From Pseudopelobacter sp964542535 (GTDB lineage: Bacteria > Desulfobacterota > Desulfuromonadia > Geobacterales > Pseudopelobacteraceae): 64,000 nucleotides of DNA. Both the position numbers and the translations under genes were made by a program. Shown piece after piece: positions 38,932-47,291 of the stretch. How positions within the stretch are numbered: the stretch's first letter is position 1; each line of letters opens with the position of its first letter. The stretch is from the NCBI GenBank assembly GCA_964542535.1, contig CAZIUE010000003.1, positions 62,001 to 126,000 of the forward strand. The letters run 5' to 3'. Under the pieces are notes generated by a model. That model was not told the DNA's origin. It saw nothing but the letters and a program-made list of their open reading frames with translations, and did not search any database.

Positions 38932-39584
38932 GTTCCATACTGAAGGCACTTGCCAGACTGGAGCAGGAAAAGGCGGCGACCAGGCGAGATCCGGTCAGGA
39001 TCAACGCGGAACTCCTGTGCGCGCCTCCCGCGAAGCGGGTCTCACCGGTGATCGTAATCATGGTCGCGGCGTTGCTCTTCGTCTGCGGCGGGACGGCCAC
39101 CTATGTCTTCATGCACCAGCGGACCTCTCCGTTCCGGCCGGCGCAAGTTCCTGGTCACCGTCAGGTTATTTTCCCTCCCCCTGTGGCGCCGGTTCGTTCC
39201 GTCCCCACGGCCCGAAGGGGCGATAACCAAGAGAGCGCAGTTCCCGTTCCTCCGCAAGAGCGCGCCCAACGACACCGCCGCCCGGATGATCGGCAGGTGG
39301 CGCCAGGCAGGGATGAACCTCCCGTCCCCGTTCCTCGCTCTCCTGCCGCCAAAATCGTCGTACAGGACGTCCAGCACGCCCTGCCTCCTGCTCTGCCGCT
39401 GCTCAAAGTCGATGGTATCGCCTTTCAGGATGGAGGCGACGGCGTAGCAGTGGTTAACGGAGTTGCCGTTTCGCGGGGAGGTTTCATCGAGGGAGCCAGG
39501 GTCGAGGAAATTCAGCGGGATCGTGTGCTGTTCCGTTATGGCGGCAGGAAATTTGAGGCCATGATGGGAACACCTGACCGCTGA
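38928..39584 (+). CDS. gspB: GspB/ExeB-like protein, type II secretion accessory
   Basis: A 218-residue protein with one membrane span at about 38-60 (VIVIMVAALLFVCGGTATYVF) and a Pro/Arg-rich linker. The C-terminal beta domain (LLKVDGIAFQDGGDGVAVVNGVAVSRGGFIEGARVEEI) matches the T2SSB domain. With GspA it forms the complex that guides secretin assembly. The start codon overlaps the gspA stop (ATGA). The core gsp genes are not in this window. Confidence 0.82.
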   Translation: MSSILKALARLEQEKAATRRDPVRINAELLCAPPAKRVSPVIVIMVAALLFVCGGTATYVFMHQRTSPFRPAQVPGHRQVIFPPPVAPVRSVPTARRGDNQESAVPVPPQERAQRHRRPDDRQVAPGRDEPPVPVPRSPAAKIVVQDVQHALPPALPLLKVDGIAFQDGGDGVAVVNGVAVSRGGFIEGARVEEIQRDRVLFRYGGRKFEAMMGTPDR

Positions 39585-39591
39585 GAACGTT

Positions 39592-40185
39592 TCACCGGGT
39601 GATAACTTTCATGAAGCGGACCAGGTAGTCTCCGCCGGACCAGACGGTGAGCAGCGTGGCGATCCAGAGGTAGAACATCCCCACATTGTGCATGTTGACC
39701 CGCAGCAACGGATGTTCGATTCCAAAGAACCAGTGGTAGTCATAGTGCAGCAGCAGCCCCAGGATGGCAACGATCTGGAAGATGGTCTTGAACTTGCCCA
39801 GGTCGCTGGCTTGGATAACGATCCCCTCGCTGGAGGCAATGCCGCGCAGTCCGGTGATGATGATTTCCCGTCCCAGAATGACCAGCACCATCCAGGCGGG
39901 TACGCGGCCAAAGGGGAGGATCATGATCAGGGCCGCCATGACGATCAGTTTGTCGGCAATGGGATCGAGAAACTTGCCGAACACCGTGACGATCCCCATG
40001 CGGCGCGCCAGATAGCCGTCCAGCCAGTCGGTGATGGAAGCCAGGGCGAACAGCACCGCGGCCCAGAAACCTGCCGCACGTCCAGGAAATGTGAGCAGGA
40101 CCGCCAGGAGCGGTATGGTCGCGATGCGCAACATGGTCAGCATGTTGGGGGGATTGAATACGCTGTTGTTGGTGCCTGTTGTCAT
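39592..40185 (-). CDS. pgsA: CDP-diacylglycerol-glycerol-3-phosphate phosphatidyltransferase
   Basis: A multispanning membrane enzyme of 197 residues that makes phosphatidylglycerophosphate. The CDP-alcohol phosphotransferase motif is complete: DGYLARRMGIVTVFGKFLDPIADK. It starts 4 nt after the upstream lytic transglycosylase gene. Start codon ATG at 40185 with no strong Shine-Dalgarno, suggesting coupling. Confidence 0.95.
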   Translation of the reverse strand: MTTGTNNSVFNPPNMLTMLRIATIPLLAVLLTFPGRAAGFWAAVLFALASITDWLDGYLARRMGIVTVFGKFLDPIADKLIVMAALIMILPFGRVPAWMVLVILGREIIITGLRGIASSEGIVIQASDLGKFKTIFQIVAILGLLLHYDYHWFFGIEHPLLRVNMHNVGMFYLWIATLLTVWSGGDYLVRFMKVITR

Positions 40186-40189
40186 CAGT

Positions 40190-40798
40190 TCAGTTGGCCT
40201 GATAGGACTGCATGTAGGCGAGCACGCGATTTACATAGGTACGGGTCTCGGCATAGGGAGGAATGCCTCCGTACCGTGCCACCTTACCCAGTCCGGCATT
40301 ATATGCCGCCAGGGCCAGGGAGACATCGCCGTGGAAGGTATCCAGCAGAAATCGGAGATATTTGACTCCCCCCTCCACGTTGTCCCGTGGGTCGAGGCTG
40401 TTCACGACCTTGAGTGACCGTGCCGTCCCGGGCATGAGCTGCATCAGGCCGCTGGCGCCTTTGCTGGAAACCGCGTTGGGATTGTAACCCGATTCGGCGT
40501 GAATGACCGCCTTGATCAGCGCCGGGCTGACCCCGTATTTTTCCGAGCAGGTTGCAATGATGGATTCGTATTCCGCCGGGGTGGCGGTTCTGATCAGTCC
40601 GATTTTCGTGCGCAACAGTTTGTCTTTTTTGATGTCACGCAGGAAAATCTTGAAGCGCTTGTCTGTCGGTGCATCAGTGAAATGAACGATCCCCTCGCTG
40701 TCTTCGTAACGGTAGATGTCGGCTCCCGCGGGTGCCGACAGGAACAGAAGAAGCATCAGCATTGACAGCAACGGATGGTGAGATGGGCTTTCTGACAT
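40190..40798 (-). CDS. Secreted lytic transglycosylase with DUF4124 N-terminus
   Basis: A 202-residue periplasmic protein. A signal peptide (LLSMLMLLLFLSAPAGA) is followed by a DUF4124-like segment (IYRYEDSEGIVHFTDAPTDKRF) and an SLT domain with catalytic Glu in IHAESGYNPNAVSSKGASGLMQLMPGTA and AYNAGLGKV. It cleaves peptidoglycan; this arrangement is common in Geobacter relatives. It is transcribed together with pgsA. Confidence 0.9.
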   Translation of the reverse strand: MSESPSHHPLLSMLMLLLFLSAPAGADIYRYEDSEGIVHFTDAPTDKRFKIFLRDIKKDKLLRTKIGLIRTATPAEYESIIATCSEKYGVSPALIKAVIHAESGYNPNAVSSKGASGLMQLMPGTARSLKVVNSLDPRDNVEGGVKYLRFLLDTFHGDVSLALAAYNAGLGKVARYGGIPPYAETRTYVNRVLAYMQSYQAN

Positions 40799-40807
40799 GA
40801 TGCTTCT

Positions 40808-40836
40808 AATAATCCTAAAGTCTGCTGTTTTGTCAA
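40808..40836 (-). promoter_or_regulatory. Candidate promoter of the transglycosylase-pgsA genes
   Basis: On the minus strand, TTGACA (40831-40836) and ATTATT (40808-40813) are spaced 17 bp. The -10 is weak. Transcription would start almost at the ATG of the transglycosylase. Confidence 0.3.
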
Positions 40837-40889
40837 GTATATTCCACGAGGTAGCAGGGGGCGGAAACCGTTTTTTCCCAGTTTGATAA

Positions 40890-40918
40890 TTGACATTTTT
40901 CGGCCCTTGTTTTACAAA
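40890..40918 (+). promoter_or_regulatory. Promoter of purM-purN
   Basis: TTGACA at 40890-40895, a 17-bp spacer and TACAAA at 40913-40918. The predicted start near 40925 leaves a short leader with AAGGGGG at 40933-40939. It therefore rules out the upstream ATG at 40890 as the purM start. Confidence 0.65.
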
Positions 40919-40946
40919 AGATTTTTATCCGCAAGGGGGTACACGT

Positions 40947-41999
40947 TTGAGCGACCAGAGAATCACCTACAAGGATGCAGGGGTGGATATCGCTGCCGGC
41001 AACAGTTTTGTCAATATGATCAAGCCGCTGGTCAAATCCACTTTCCGTCCCGAAGTCATGGCTGAAATAGGCGGTTTTGGCGGTCTTTTTTCGCTGAATA
41101 CAGCCAAATACAAGAATCCCGTGCTGGTGTCGGGAACTGACGGGGTCGGCACGAAACTCAAGATCGCTTTCATGGCGGATATGCATGAGACGGTGGGGAT
41201 CGACCTGGTAGCCATGTGCGTCAATGATATCGTGGTTCAGGGAGCCGAGCCGCTCTTCTTCCTGGACTATCTGGCCACGGGGCGGCTGCTCCCCGAAAAG
41301 GGCGCCGCCATTGTCAAGGGGATCGCCGAGGGATGCCGGCAAGCCGGTTGCGCGCTGATCGGCGGTGAAACCGCGGAAATGCCCGGCTTTTACTCCGACG
41401 ATGAGTATGACCTGGCCGGTTTCGCGGTGGGAGTGGTTGACCGGGACAGGATCATCGACGGGTCGGATATCTCGGTGGGCAACCGCCTGATCGGGATCGC
41501 CTCCAGCGGTCTGCACAGCAACGGTTACTCTTTGGCCCGAAAGCTAGTCTTCGAACGGATGGGGCTCGCTATTGACGCCCCCTTTCCCGGAACCGGCCGC
41601 ACAGTGGCTGAAGAACTGCTCGTTCCCACCCGCATCTACGTGCGCTCGCTTATGAACCTGCTCAAAGACTATTCCATCAAGGGGATAGCCCACATAACCG
41701 GCGGCGGTCTGCTGGAGAACGTACCCCGCGTTCTTCCCCGTGGCTGTCGCGCTACCCTGTACCTGAACCGTTGGGAACGCCAGCCGATCTTCGATGTCCT
41801 GGCAGAGGCCGGCAATGTGGAGCGGGACGAGATGTACCGCACTTTCAACATGGGAATCGGCATGGTGCTGGCCGTTGCCGAACAGGACTGCGACGACATG
41901 CTCGACCGCCTGAAGGGACTGGGTGAACGGGCCTGGGTCATTGGAGAAATAACCTCCTGCCCGGAGAGCAGTGATCCGGTCCAGATCGTGGAGGGATAA
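40947..41999 (+). CDS. purM: Phosphoribosylformylglycinamidine cyclo-ligase (AIR synthetase)
   Basis: PurM closes the imidazole ring in purine synthesis. The 350 residues begin with SDQRITYKDAGVDIAAGN and contain the ATP/substrate motif SGTDGVGTKLK and the conserved GGETAEMPGFY. The start is TTG at 40947 with a strong AAGGGGG 7 nt upstream. The longer frame from an ATG at 40890 would put the start inside the promoter. Its stop codon overlaps the purN ATG. Confidence 0.95.
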   Translation: MSDQRITYKDAGVDIAAGNSFVNMIKPLVKSTFRPEVMAEIGGFGGLFSLNTAKYKNPVLVSGTDGVGTKLKIAFMADMHETVGIDLVAMCVNDIVVQGAEPLFFLDYLATGRLLPEKGAAIVKGIAEGCRQAGCALIGGETAEMPGFYSDDEYDLAGFAVGVVDRDRIIDGSDISVGNRLIGIASSGLHSNGYSLARKLVFERMGLAIDAPFPGTGRTVAEELLVPTRIYVRSLMNLLKDYSIKGIAHITGGGLLENVPRVLPRGCRATLYLNRWERQPIFDVLAEAGNVERDEMYRTFNMGIGMVLAVAEQDCDDMLDRLKGLGERAWVIGEITSCPESSDPVQIVEG

Positions 42000-42619
42000 T
42001 GGCGGCCGTTCAGCCGCTCAGGCTGGCCGTGCTCGTCTCGGGTAACGGCACGAATCTGCAGGCCATCATTGACCGAATCGAGGCGGGAGAGATCAATGCC
42101 CGCGTCGTCTGCGTGGTCAGCACTGCCGCCGATGCCTTTGCCTTGGAACGGGCCAGGCGCCATGACATAGCCACGGTTATTCATTGCAACGGCAGTTTCG
42201 CTTCGCGCCGGGACTACGATGCGGCTCTGGTGGAAATACTGCGCAGCCATGCCGTTGAGCTGGTCGTCCTGGCGGGTTTCATGCGCATCCTCTCTCCCGT
42301 GATGATTGATGCCTTTCCCAACTCCATCATCAACATCCACCCCGCACTGCTTCCCGCCTTTCCGGGGCTGAACGCCCAGAGTCAGGCCCTCGCCTACGGG
42401 GTGCGTTTTTCAGGTTGTACGGTTCATTTCGTGGACCACGGCACCGATACCGGCCCGATCATCCTGCAGGCGGTGGTACCGGTTCTGGATTCAGACACCG
42501 AGGAATCGCTCTCCCGGCGTATTCTCCAGGAAGAGCACCGCATCTTTCCCGAGGCAGTCAGGCTCTTCGTCGAGGGGAAACTGACCCTGAACGGCAGGCG
42601 GGTACGAATTACCCGTTGA
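41999..42619 (+). CDS. purN: Phosphoribosylglycinamide formyltransferase
   Basis: PurN transfers a formyl group from 10-formyl-THF to GAR. The 206 residues contain LVSGNGTNLQAI, the catalytic Asn-His in NIHPALLPAFPG, and the Asp in DHGTDTGPII. TAATG overlap with purM indicates coupling. Normal length for the folate-dependent enzyme. Confidence 0.96.
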   Translation: MAAVQPLRLAVLVSGNGTNLQAIIDRIEAGEINARVVCVVSTAADAFALERARRHDIATVIHCNGSFASRRDYDAALVEILRSHAVELVVLAGFMRILSPVMIDAFPNSIINIHPALLPAFPGLNAQSQALAYGVRFSGCTVHFVDHGTDTGPIILQAVVPVLDSDTEESLSRRILQEEHRIFPEAVRLFVEGKLTLNGRRVRITR

Positions 42620-42629
42620 TATTATTAGG

Positions 42630-42657
42630 TTGACAGACAACAACAAATGATGATAAA
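42630..42657 (+). promoter_or_regulatory. Candidate promoter of rpsT
   Basis: Perfect TTGACA at 42630-42635, 16-bp spacer and GATAAA at 42652-42657. It leaves a roughly 50-nt leader containing the palindrome cgattttaaatcg. Confidence 0.5.
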
Positions 42658-42713
42658 GATTCGATTTTAAATCGATCAAATCAACGTATACCACGTTTAC
42701 ATGGAGGTACATT

Positions 42714-42977
42714 TTGGCACATCACAAATCGGCAATCAAACGGATCAAGCAGAATGCGAAGAAGAATGCCCGTAACCGGCACATTTCGTCGACACTGAAG
42801 ACATATATCAAACGGGTTCGCGAAGCTGTCGAAACCAAGGACAAGGAAGCCGCCACCGCAGCCCTGAAGGCTGCCATCCCGGTCATTGACAAGACCGCTA
42901 CCAAGGGTGTTATTCACGGTTCCAACGCATCGCGCACCGTTTCGCGCCTGACCAAGTTGGTCAACACCCTGGGCTAG
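42714..42977 (+). CDS. rpsT: Ribosomal protein S20
   Basis: An 87-residue basic helical protein of the 30S subunit: MAHHKSAIKRIKQNAKKNARN at the start and GSNASRTVSRLTKLVNTL at the end. The start codon is TTG with TGGAGG 7 nt upstream. A rare UUG start in rpsT is also known from E. coli, where it takes part in autogenous control. A strong terminator follows, so it is a single-gene unit. Confidence 0.96.
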   Translation: MAHHKSAIKRIKQNAKKNARNRHISSTLKTYIKRVREAVETKDKEAATAALKAAIPVIDKTATKGVIHGSNASRTVSRLTKLVNTLG

Positions 42978-42997
42978 ACCTTTCGGGACATTCAGTA

Positions 42998-43033
42998 AAA
43001 AAAGGCTCCGGTTTTTAAGCCGGAGCCTTTTTT
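42998..43033. terminator. Intrinsic terminator after rpsT
   Basis: 14-bp perfect stem (aaaaaaggctccgg / ccggagcctttttt) with an 8-nt loop. A/T runs on both sides make it usable from both directions. Confidence 0.93.
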
Positions 43034-43112
43034 ATGTAACCACAATCCCTTCCGCCTTCCGCTTCCGGAATCGTATATCCAGCGGGTGGCGGCACGCCCC
43101 TTGGTGGTACGC

Positions 43113-43391
43113 TCACTCCTCCCGCTCGTCTTCATCATCCACGATTTCTTCGTCAAAAACCTCGTCGAAACCATGTTCACCATCATCCGGATAATCCTCC
43201 CGGGCATCCCGGAGAGGTGCACTCTCATCCCTGTCAGCAATCCGTTCGAAACGGGTGAGCAGCTCCATGCAAGTACAGAAGCGCCCTTCGCGCTGGCTGC
43301 ACCGTCCCAGGTCGCACAAATCGAATAGCTGGATTTCGCTGCACAGGCGCGGAACCGGTCGTGACTGTGCAGCTGTCCGCTCCCGGGTCAT
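43113..43391 (-). CDS. Small Cys-rich protein with acidic tail, coupled to fbp
   Basis: A 92-residue protein that I do not recognise. Its N-terminal half holds five Cys in the pattern C17-x8-C26-x4-C31-x7-C39-x-C41, which could bind a metal or cluster. The last 30 residues are strongly acidic (DDGEHGFDEVFDEEIVDDEDE). Its ATG overlaps the fbp stop codon by 4 nt, so it is most likely translated with fructose bisphosphatase. A regulatory partnership is inference. Confidence 0.65.
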   Translation of the reverse strand: MTRERTAAQSRPVPRLCSEIQLFDLCDLGRCSQREGRFCTCMELLTRFERIADRDESAPLRDAREDYPDDGEHGFDEVFDEEIVDDEDEREE

Positions 43392-44362
43392 GCCTGCGCT
43401 TCTTCGCTGAAAGCTGGCTCGCAGGGGCCGTTCAGGAACTCGGTCGCCCTCAGCACGTCATCGCGACAACCGAGGTAGATTGGGCAGCGTTGATCCAGGC
43501 TTTCGGGAACGATATCCAGTATCGGCATGTGGCCATTGGTGGCGGCTCCGCCAGCCTGTTCAATCAGGAAAGCCATGGGATTGAGTTCGAACAACAGACG
43601 CAGCTTGCCATTGGGACTGTCGGTCAGGGCTGGGTACATGAAGACCCCCTTGCCCTTGATCAGAATCTGGTTGATGTCGGGAACGAACCCGCCCGAATAG
43701 CGCAGTTTGGAACCCTTGGCCTCCAGATAGCGGATGAAGCGCTCGTTACCCTCGCAGTATTTCTTGCGAAGACCGCCAGGAGAGTAGATGTCTCCGGAAG
43801 GTTGCATCTGGATGTGTTCGCGGCTTAAGGTGAACTCCATCAGCTGGTTCATGGTGAACTCGAAGACACCCTTGCCGACCGAATAGACCATCGAGACGCG
43901 CGGGCCATAGAGCATGTACATGGCGCCGACCATATGGCGTCCGGCCTGGAGCAGATCGCTTCCCTGGTAGATGCCCACGATGGTACCCACCGCCAAGTTG
44001 ACGTCCACCAGGGAGGAGCCGTCCAGGGGGTCATAGGCGACGGAAAACATCCCCTGGGGATTGCTGGTGACCTGAAAGATCTCTTCCATCTCCTCCGAGG
44101 CGATGTTGCAGACAACCCCCGAATGCTGCAGGCGTTTGCGAATGATCCGGTCAGAGAGCACGTCAAGGGCCAGCTGTTCCTCGCCGTAGAGGTTGGAGGT
44201 ACCCGCTACTCCAAGATCACCGGTGCGGATGGCATTGATCACATATTTGCTGGCCTCGGCAATCTCGCAGATCAGGTGCACGAGGTTGTCGCTTATGTTC
44301 TGGTCACGGAGGTGCTGACGCAGATCGATCTGAAATTTGGTTTTTCCTGGTTCACCAAACAT
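43388..44362 (-). CDS. fbp: Fructose-1,6-bisphosphatase class I
   Basis: FBPase of gluconeogenesis, 324 residues. The metal-binding motif YDPLDGSSLVDVN and the substrate region YSGGFVPDINQIL with GGAATNG are clear. I chose the ATG at 44362 (MFGEPGKTKFQ) because GGAGG lies 5-6 nt upstream; the ATG at 44374 and a TTG before it would bury that site in the coding sequence. Followed by a coupled small Cys-rich gene. Confidence 0.95.
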   Translation of the reverse strand: MFGEPGKTKFQIDLRQHLRDQNISDNLVHLICEIAEASKYVINAIRTGDLGVAGTSNLYGEEQLALDVLSDRIIRKRLQHSGVVCNIASEEMEEIFQVTSNPQGMFSVAYDPLDGSSLVDVNLAVGTIVGIYQGSDLLQAGRHMVGAMYMLYGPRVSMVYSVGKGVFEFTMNQLMEFTLSREHIQMQPSGDIYSPGGLRKKYCEGNERFIRYLEAKGSKLRYSGGFVPDINQILIKGKGVFMYPALTDSPNGKLRLLFELNPMAFLIEQAGGAATNGHMPILDIVPESLDQRCPIYLGCRDDVLRATEFLNGPCEPAFSEEAQA

Positions 44363-44606
44363 GCCATCCTCCATCAATGCATTGAATTTTTGCGGGTATC
44401 CAACTGGAAAACATACTGCACTACGCCTGTTAATGCAATCCTAAAGACGGTTTTCTTCGAATAACCGTGCCGTTTTGGGGCTCACTCATGCCGGTGCGCA
44501 CCTGTTTTTGGTGAAAAAAAGCGGCGTACATAGGCGTTTCCTGCTCCGGAACGCCCGCATTTGCCTTTGGCGGTACGAGCAGTAACAGCGGTTCCTCTTG
44601 TTCGGC

Positions 44607-45665
44607 TCAGGCAGAGCCGGCACCAGCTTCGTCCAGGACAGACCCTTGCAGCGTGGCCAGGTCGGTGCTGATCCGGCACTCATGGGGCGAGAGGGATTGA
44701 TCGGCGCGAACTGCGGTGATGTCGAACCCTCCCTGGCGCAGGCGGTTCAGGGTACTCCTCTTGTGACCGATAACGTTGCTGATCCGCGAGGGGTGGCAGC
44801 TCACCGTCACGGGACAAGAACGGTCGGGAAGAGCGTTGACCAGCCGCAGCACCAGGTCGTAGTAGAGTTCGCACCACACCAGCTGTCCCAGAGCAGGGTG
44901 CCAGCAGCCGGCCAGGATGGCGCCGTTACGGATGCTTTCATCGTCCTGCAATCCCAGGCGAATCACCGGAATGTCCCGGCGCAGGGCAACTCTGAGCAGC
45001 GTCGCGCACAGCGCCACCCCCTCCGTCAGGTCCAGAGGTTGATAGGTTCCCTGCTGGTAGCGCCGAGCCAGTTCCGTACCGCGCAGGACCACTGTCGGAT
45101 AGATCCTGAGGAAATCAATGCCGGCATCGATAACCTCTTCCAGGGAAGCAAGCGCCGTTTCCGGCGTATCACCGGGCAGACCGGGCATCAACTGGGCGCC
45201 TGTCCTGAGCTTGTGCTCTTTGAGAAGACGGATGGCGTTCCGGGATGCGCGGGAATCGTGGCCGCGGCCCGAAGCCTCCAGCACGGCATCTTCCATGCTC
45301 TGCACTCCCAGTTCGACGGTTGCGACCCCCCGCTGCGCCAGCCAGGGCACGTTTTCCGGGTCCAGCGCGTCGGGCCGGGTCGAGACGCGAATCGAAGCGA
45401 CACATCCGTTGTGCAGGAACGGCTGCACCGTTGCCAGGAGCCGCTCCTGAACCGGAAGGGGGAGAGCGGTGAAGCTACCGCCGAAGAAGGCCACCTCCAG
45501 GGGGCGCCCCCTGGCCGTATCGTACCAGGCGAGAATCCTGGCAACGATCTCGTCGTTATCCGGAAGTGTGCCGCTGGAGCCGGAAATAAGATTCTGATCG
45601 CAGAAGACGCAACCACGGGGACACCCCTGGTGGCTGATAAAGAAGGGGACCGTGACCCTGGTCAT
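44607..45665 (-). CDS. Elp3-like radical SAM protein
   Basis: A 352-residue radical SAM protein. The 4Fe-4S motif is C15-x3-C19-x2-C22 (CPRGCVFC), with FFGGSFTAL, STRPD and VELGVQSM typical of the Elp3/YhcC-type branch. It lacks the GNAT acetyltransferase domain of true Elp3, so tRNA wobble-uridine chemistry is not assured. It overlaps rnc by 4 nt, a pairing that suggests an RNA-related role. Confidence 0.85.
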   Translation of the reverse strand: MTRVTVPFFISHQGCPRGCVFCDQNLISGSSGTLPDNDEIVARILAWYDTARGRPLEVAFFGGSFTALPLPVQERLLATVQPFLHNGCVASIRVSTRPDALDPENVPWLAQRGVATVELGVQSMEDAVLEASGRGHDSRASRNAIRLLKEHKLRTGAQLMPGLPGDTPETALASLEEVIDAGIDFLRIYPTVVLRGTELARRYQQGTYQPLDLTEGVALCATLLRVALRRDIPVIRLGLQDDESIRNGAILAGCWHPALGQLVWCELYYDLVLRLVNALPDRSCPVTVSCHPSRISNVIGHKRSTLNRLRQGGFDITAVRADQSLSPHECRISTDLATLQGSVLDEAGAGSA

Positions 45666-46366
45666 GGGGAGGTCTTTGCCCGGACGGCAAGCCCTTCAAG
45701 AGCCTGCGCCGCTGCTGCCTGCTGAGCGGTTTTCTTGGAACGCCCCTCCCCTTCCCCCAGGACGTCCCCAGCCACCAGCACCTGGAAACGGAACAGGCGC
45801 TGGTGGGGAGGTCCGCACTCTCCGGTCAGGAGATAGACGGGGGATGGCAACTGTCTGGCGGAGAGTACCTCCTGGAGCTCGCTTTTGGCATCGTTGCATC
45901 CCAGGCTCGTGTCGCGTCTATCCAGAATCGCGCCGAACAACCGCACAATCAGTCGTCGGGCGGCTTCCAGGCCGCCATCGAGGTAGACCGCCGCGATCAG
46001 GGCCTCCAGCACGTCGGCCAAGATCGAATCTTTGTCGCGTCCAGCGCCCTGCTCCTCACCACGGCCGAGGCGGATGAACCGTCCCAGGCCGCACGAGCGG
46101 GCAATGGTCGCCAGGGTGTCCTGGTCCGCCACCTGCGACCTGAGCCGTGAGAGAATTCCCTCGTTGCTGTCGGGAAGCCGGGTATACAGGGTCTCGGCCA
46201 GCACCATGCCCAGGACCGCGTCCCCCAGAAACTCCAGACGCTGGTAGTTTCCTTCCGCACCCCGTTCATGTTCGTAGGATGGATGGGTCAGCGCTTGCAG
46301 CAATGCGGAGTGGTCACGGAAACAATAATCCAGCTCCTGTTCCAGATCCTTGAGGTCAGCCTTCAT
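45662..46366 (-). CDS. rnc: Ribonuclease III
   Basis: Double-strand RNA endonuclease of 234 residues: signature motif LEFLGDAVLG, second acidic cluster DVLEALIAAVYLDGG, and a C-terminal dsRNA-binding domain (SELQEVLSARQLPSPVYLLTGECGPPHQRLFRFQV). It overlaps the ppx stop by 11 nt and the downstream radical SAM gene by 4 nt. lepB and era, often near rnc elsewhere, are not adjacent here. Confidence 0.96.
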   Translation of the reverse strand: MKADLKDLEQELDYCFRDHSALLQALTHPSYEHERGAEGNYQRLEFLGDAVLGMVLAETLYTRLPDSNEGILSRLRSQVADQDTLATIARSCGLGRFIRLGRGEEQGAGRDKDSILADVLEALIAAVYLDGGLEAARRLIVRLFGAILDRRDTSLGCNDAKSELQEVLSARQLPSPVYLLTGECGPPHQRLFRFQVLVAGDVLGEGEGRSKKTAQQAAAAQALEGLAVRAKTSP

Positions 46367-47291
46367 GGTGGACGCCCCCCCCAGTCATGCTTACCAGAAG
46401 CCCCTCCAACAGACCGTAGTCGCTTACTTTCATCTCGTGCATATCGAACAGCTCCATGGTCTTGATCGTGATCAGCATGCCGGAAATGATCAGCTCCTCC
46501 CTCCCCGGTTCAAGTCCTGGTACCTCCAGCCGCTCCTGTGGCGTCAGGGGTACCAGACGCTGGAAGATGGCGCAGATTTCCTCCCGGGAGATAACCATAT
46601 TGTTGACCTTTCGGTAGTCGCACTCAATCAGCTCCCTGCTGATGGTCGCCAGAGTGGTTGCGGTGCCGGCCGTTCCCACCAGACAGGTGGTGCTGCCGAC
46701 CCGTCGAGTGCAGCGGGTCATGTCGCGGTGCAGGTTCTCCAACTCATTGCAGATCCTGCGTTCCATCTCTGCTATGCTCGCCACCCCTTCGGCCAGTCTG
46801 ACCACCCCCAGCGGCAGGCTGCGGACGAAATCGACCCGGCCCGAGCGCGCCAGGGTATATTCGGTGCTGCCACCACCGATATCCACCACCAACAAATCGT
46901 TGTGATGTCGATCGAGTCCCGCCATTACCCCTGCCAGGGTCAGCGTACCCTCTGTGGTCCCGTCGATGACGGTGAGTTGGATTCCGGTTTCCCGGCGGAC
47001 GGCTTCGACGAAGGCCGGTCCGTTGCGAGCGTCACGTACGGCGCTGGTGGCGACCGCCCAAATACGTCCGACCTGATAATCGCGGATACAGGCCGAGAAG
47101 CGTGTCAGGCAGGCCAGACCGCGTTCCCGGGCCTGCCGGGACAACCCCTCCGTCTCGCTGAAGCATCCTCCCATACGCACGGTCTCGCGCTGGATGTGGA
47201 GGTATCGAAACTTCCCTGCGCCGACCCGTTCGGCGATCAGGAGTCGTGCGGTGTTGGTGCCGAAATCGATCACCGCAACCCTGCCGTTCAT
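46356..47291 (-). CDS. ppx: Ppx/GppA exopolyphosphatase family
   Basis: A 311-residue member of the ASKHA phosphatase superfamily. The phosphate-1 motif is VIDFGTNTARLLIA, the catalytic region has VATSAVRDARN, and phosphate-2 is LVVDIGGGSTEYTL. It lacks the C-terminal HD domain of long Ppx proteins, so it is the short two-domain type, which may act on polyphosphate or pppGpp. It overlaps its upstream neighbour, a phosphate transporter, by 4 nt. Confidence 0.9.
   Translation of the reverse strand: MNGRVAVIDFGTNTARLLIAERVGAGKFRYLHIQRETVRMGGCFSETEGLSRQARERGLACLTRFSACIRDYQVGRIWAVATSAVRDARNGPAFVEAVRRETGIQLTVIDGTTEGTLTLAGVMAGLDRHHNDLLVVDIGGGSTEYTLARSGRVDFVRSLPLGVVRLAEGVASIAEMERRICNELENLHRDMTRCTRRVGSTTCLVGTAGTATTLATISRELIECDYRKVNNMVISREEICAIFQRLVPLTPQERLEVPGLEPGREELIISGMLITIKTMELFDMHEMKVSDYGLLEGLLVSMTGGGVHHEG

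Noticed and set aside
44482..44683. Two 65-codon frames downstream of the radical SAM gene
   Set aside because: They overlap its end in other frames, and no ribosome site or resemblance is seen.
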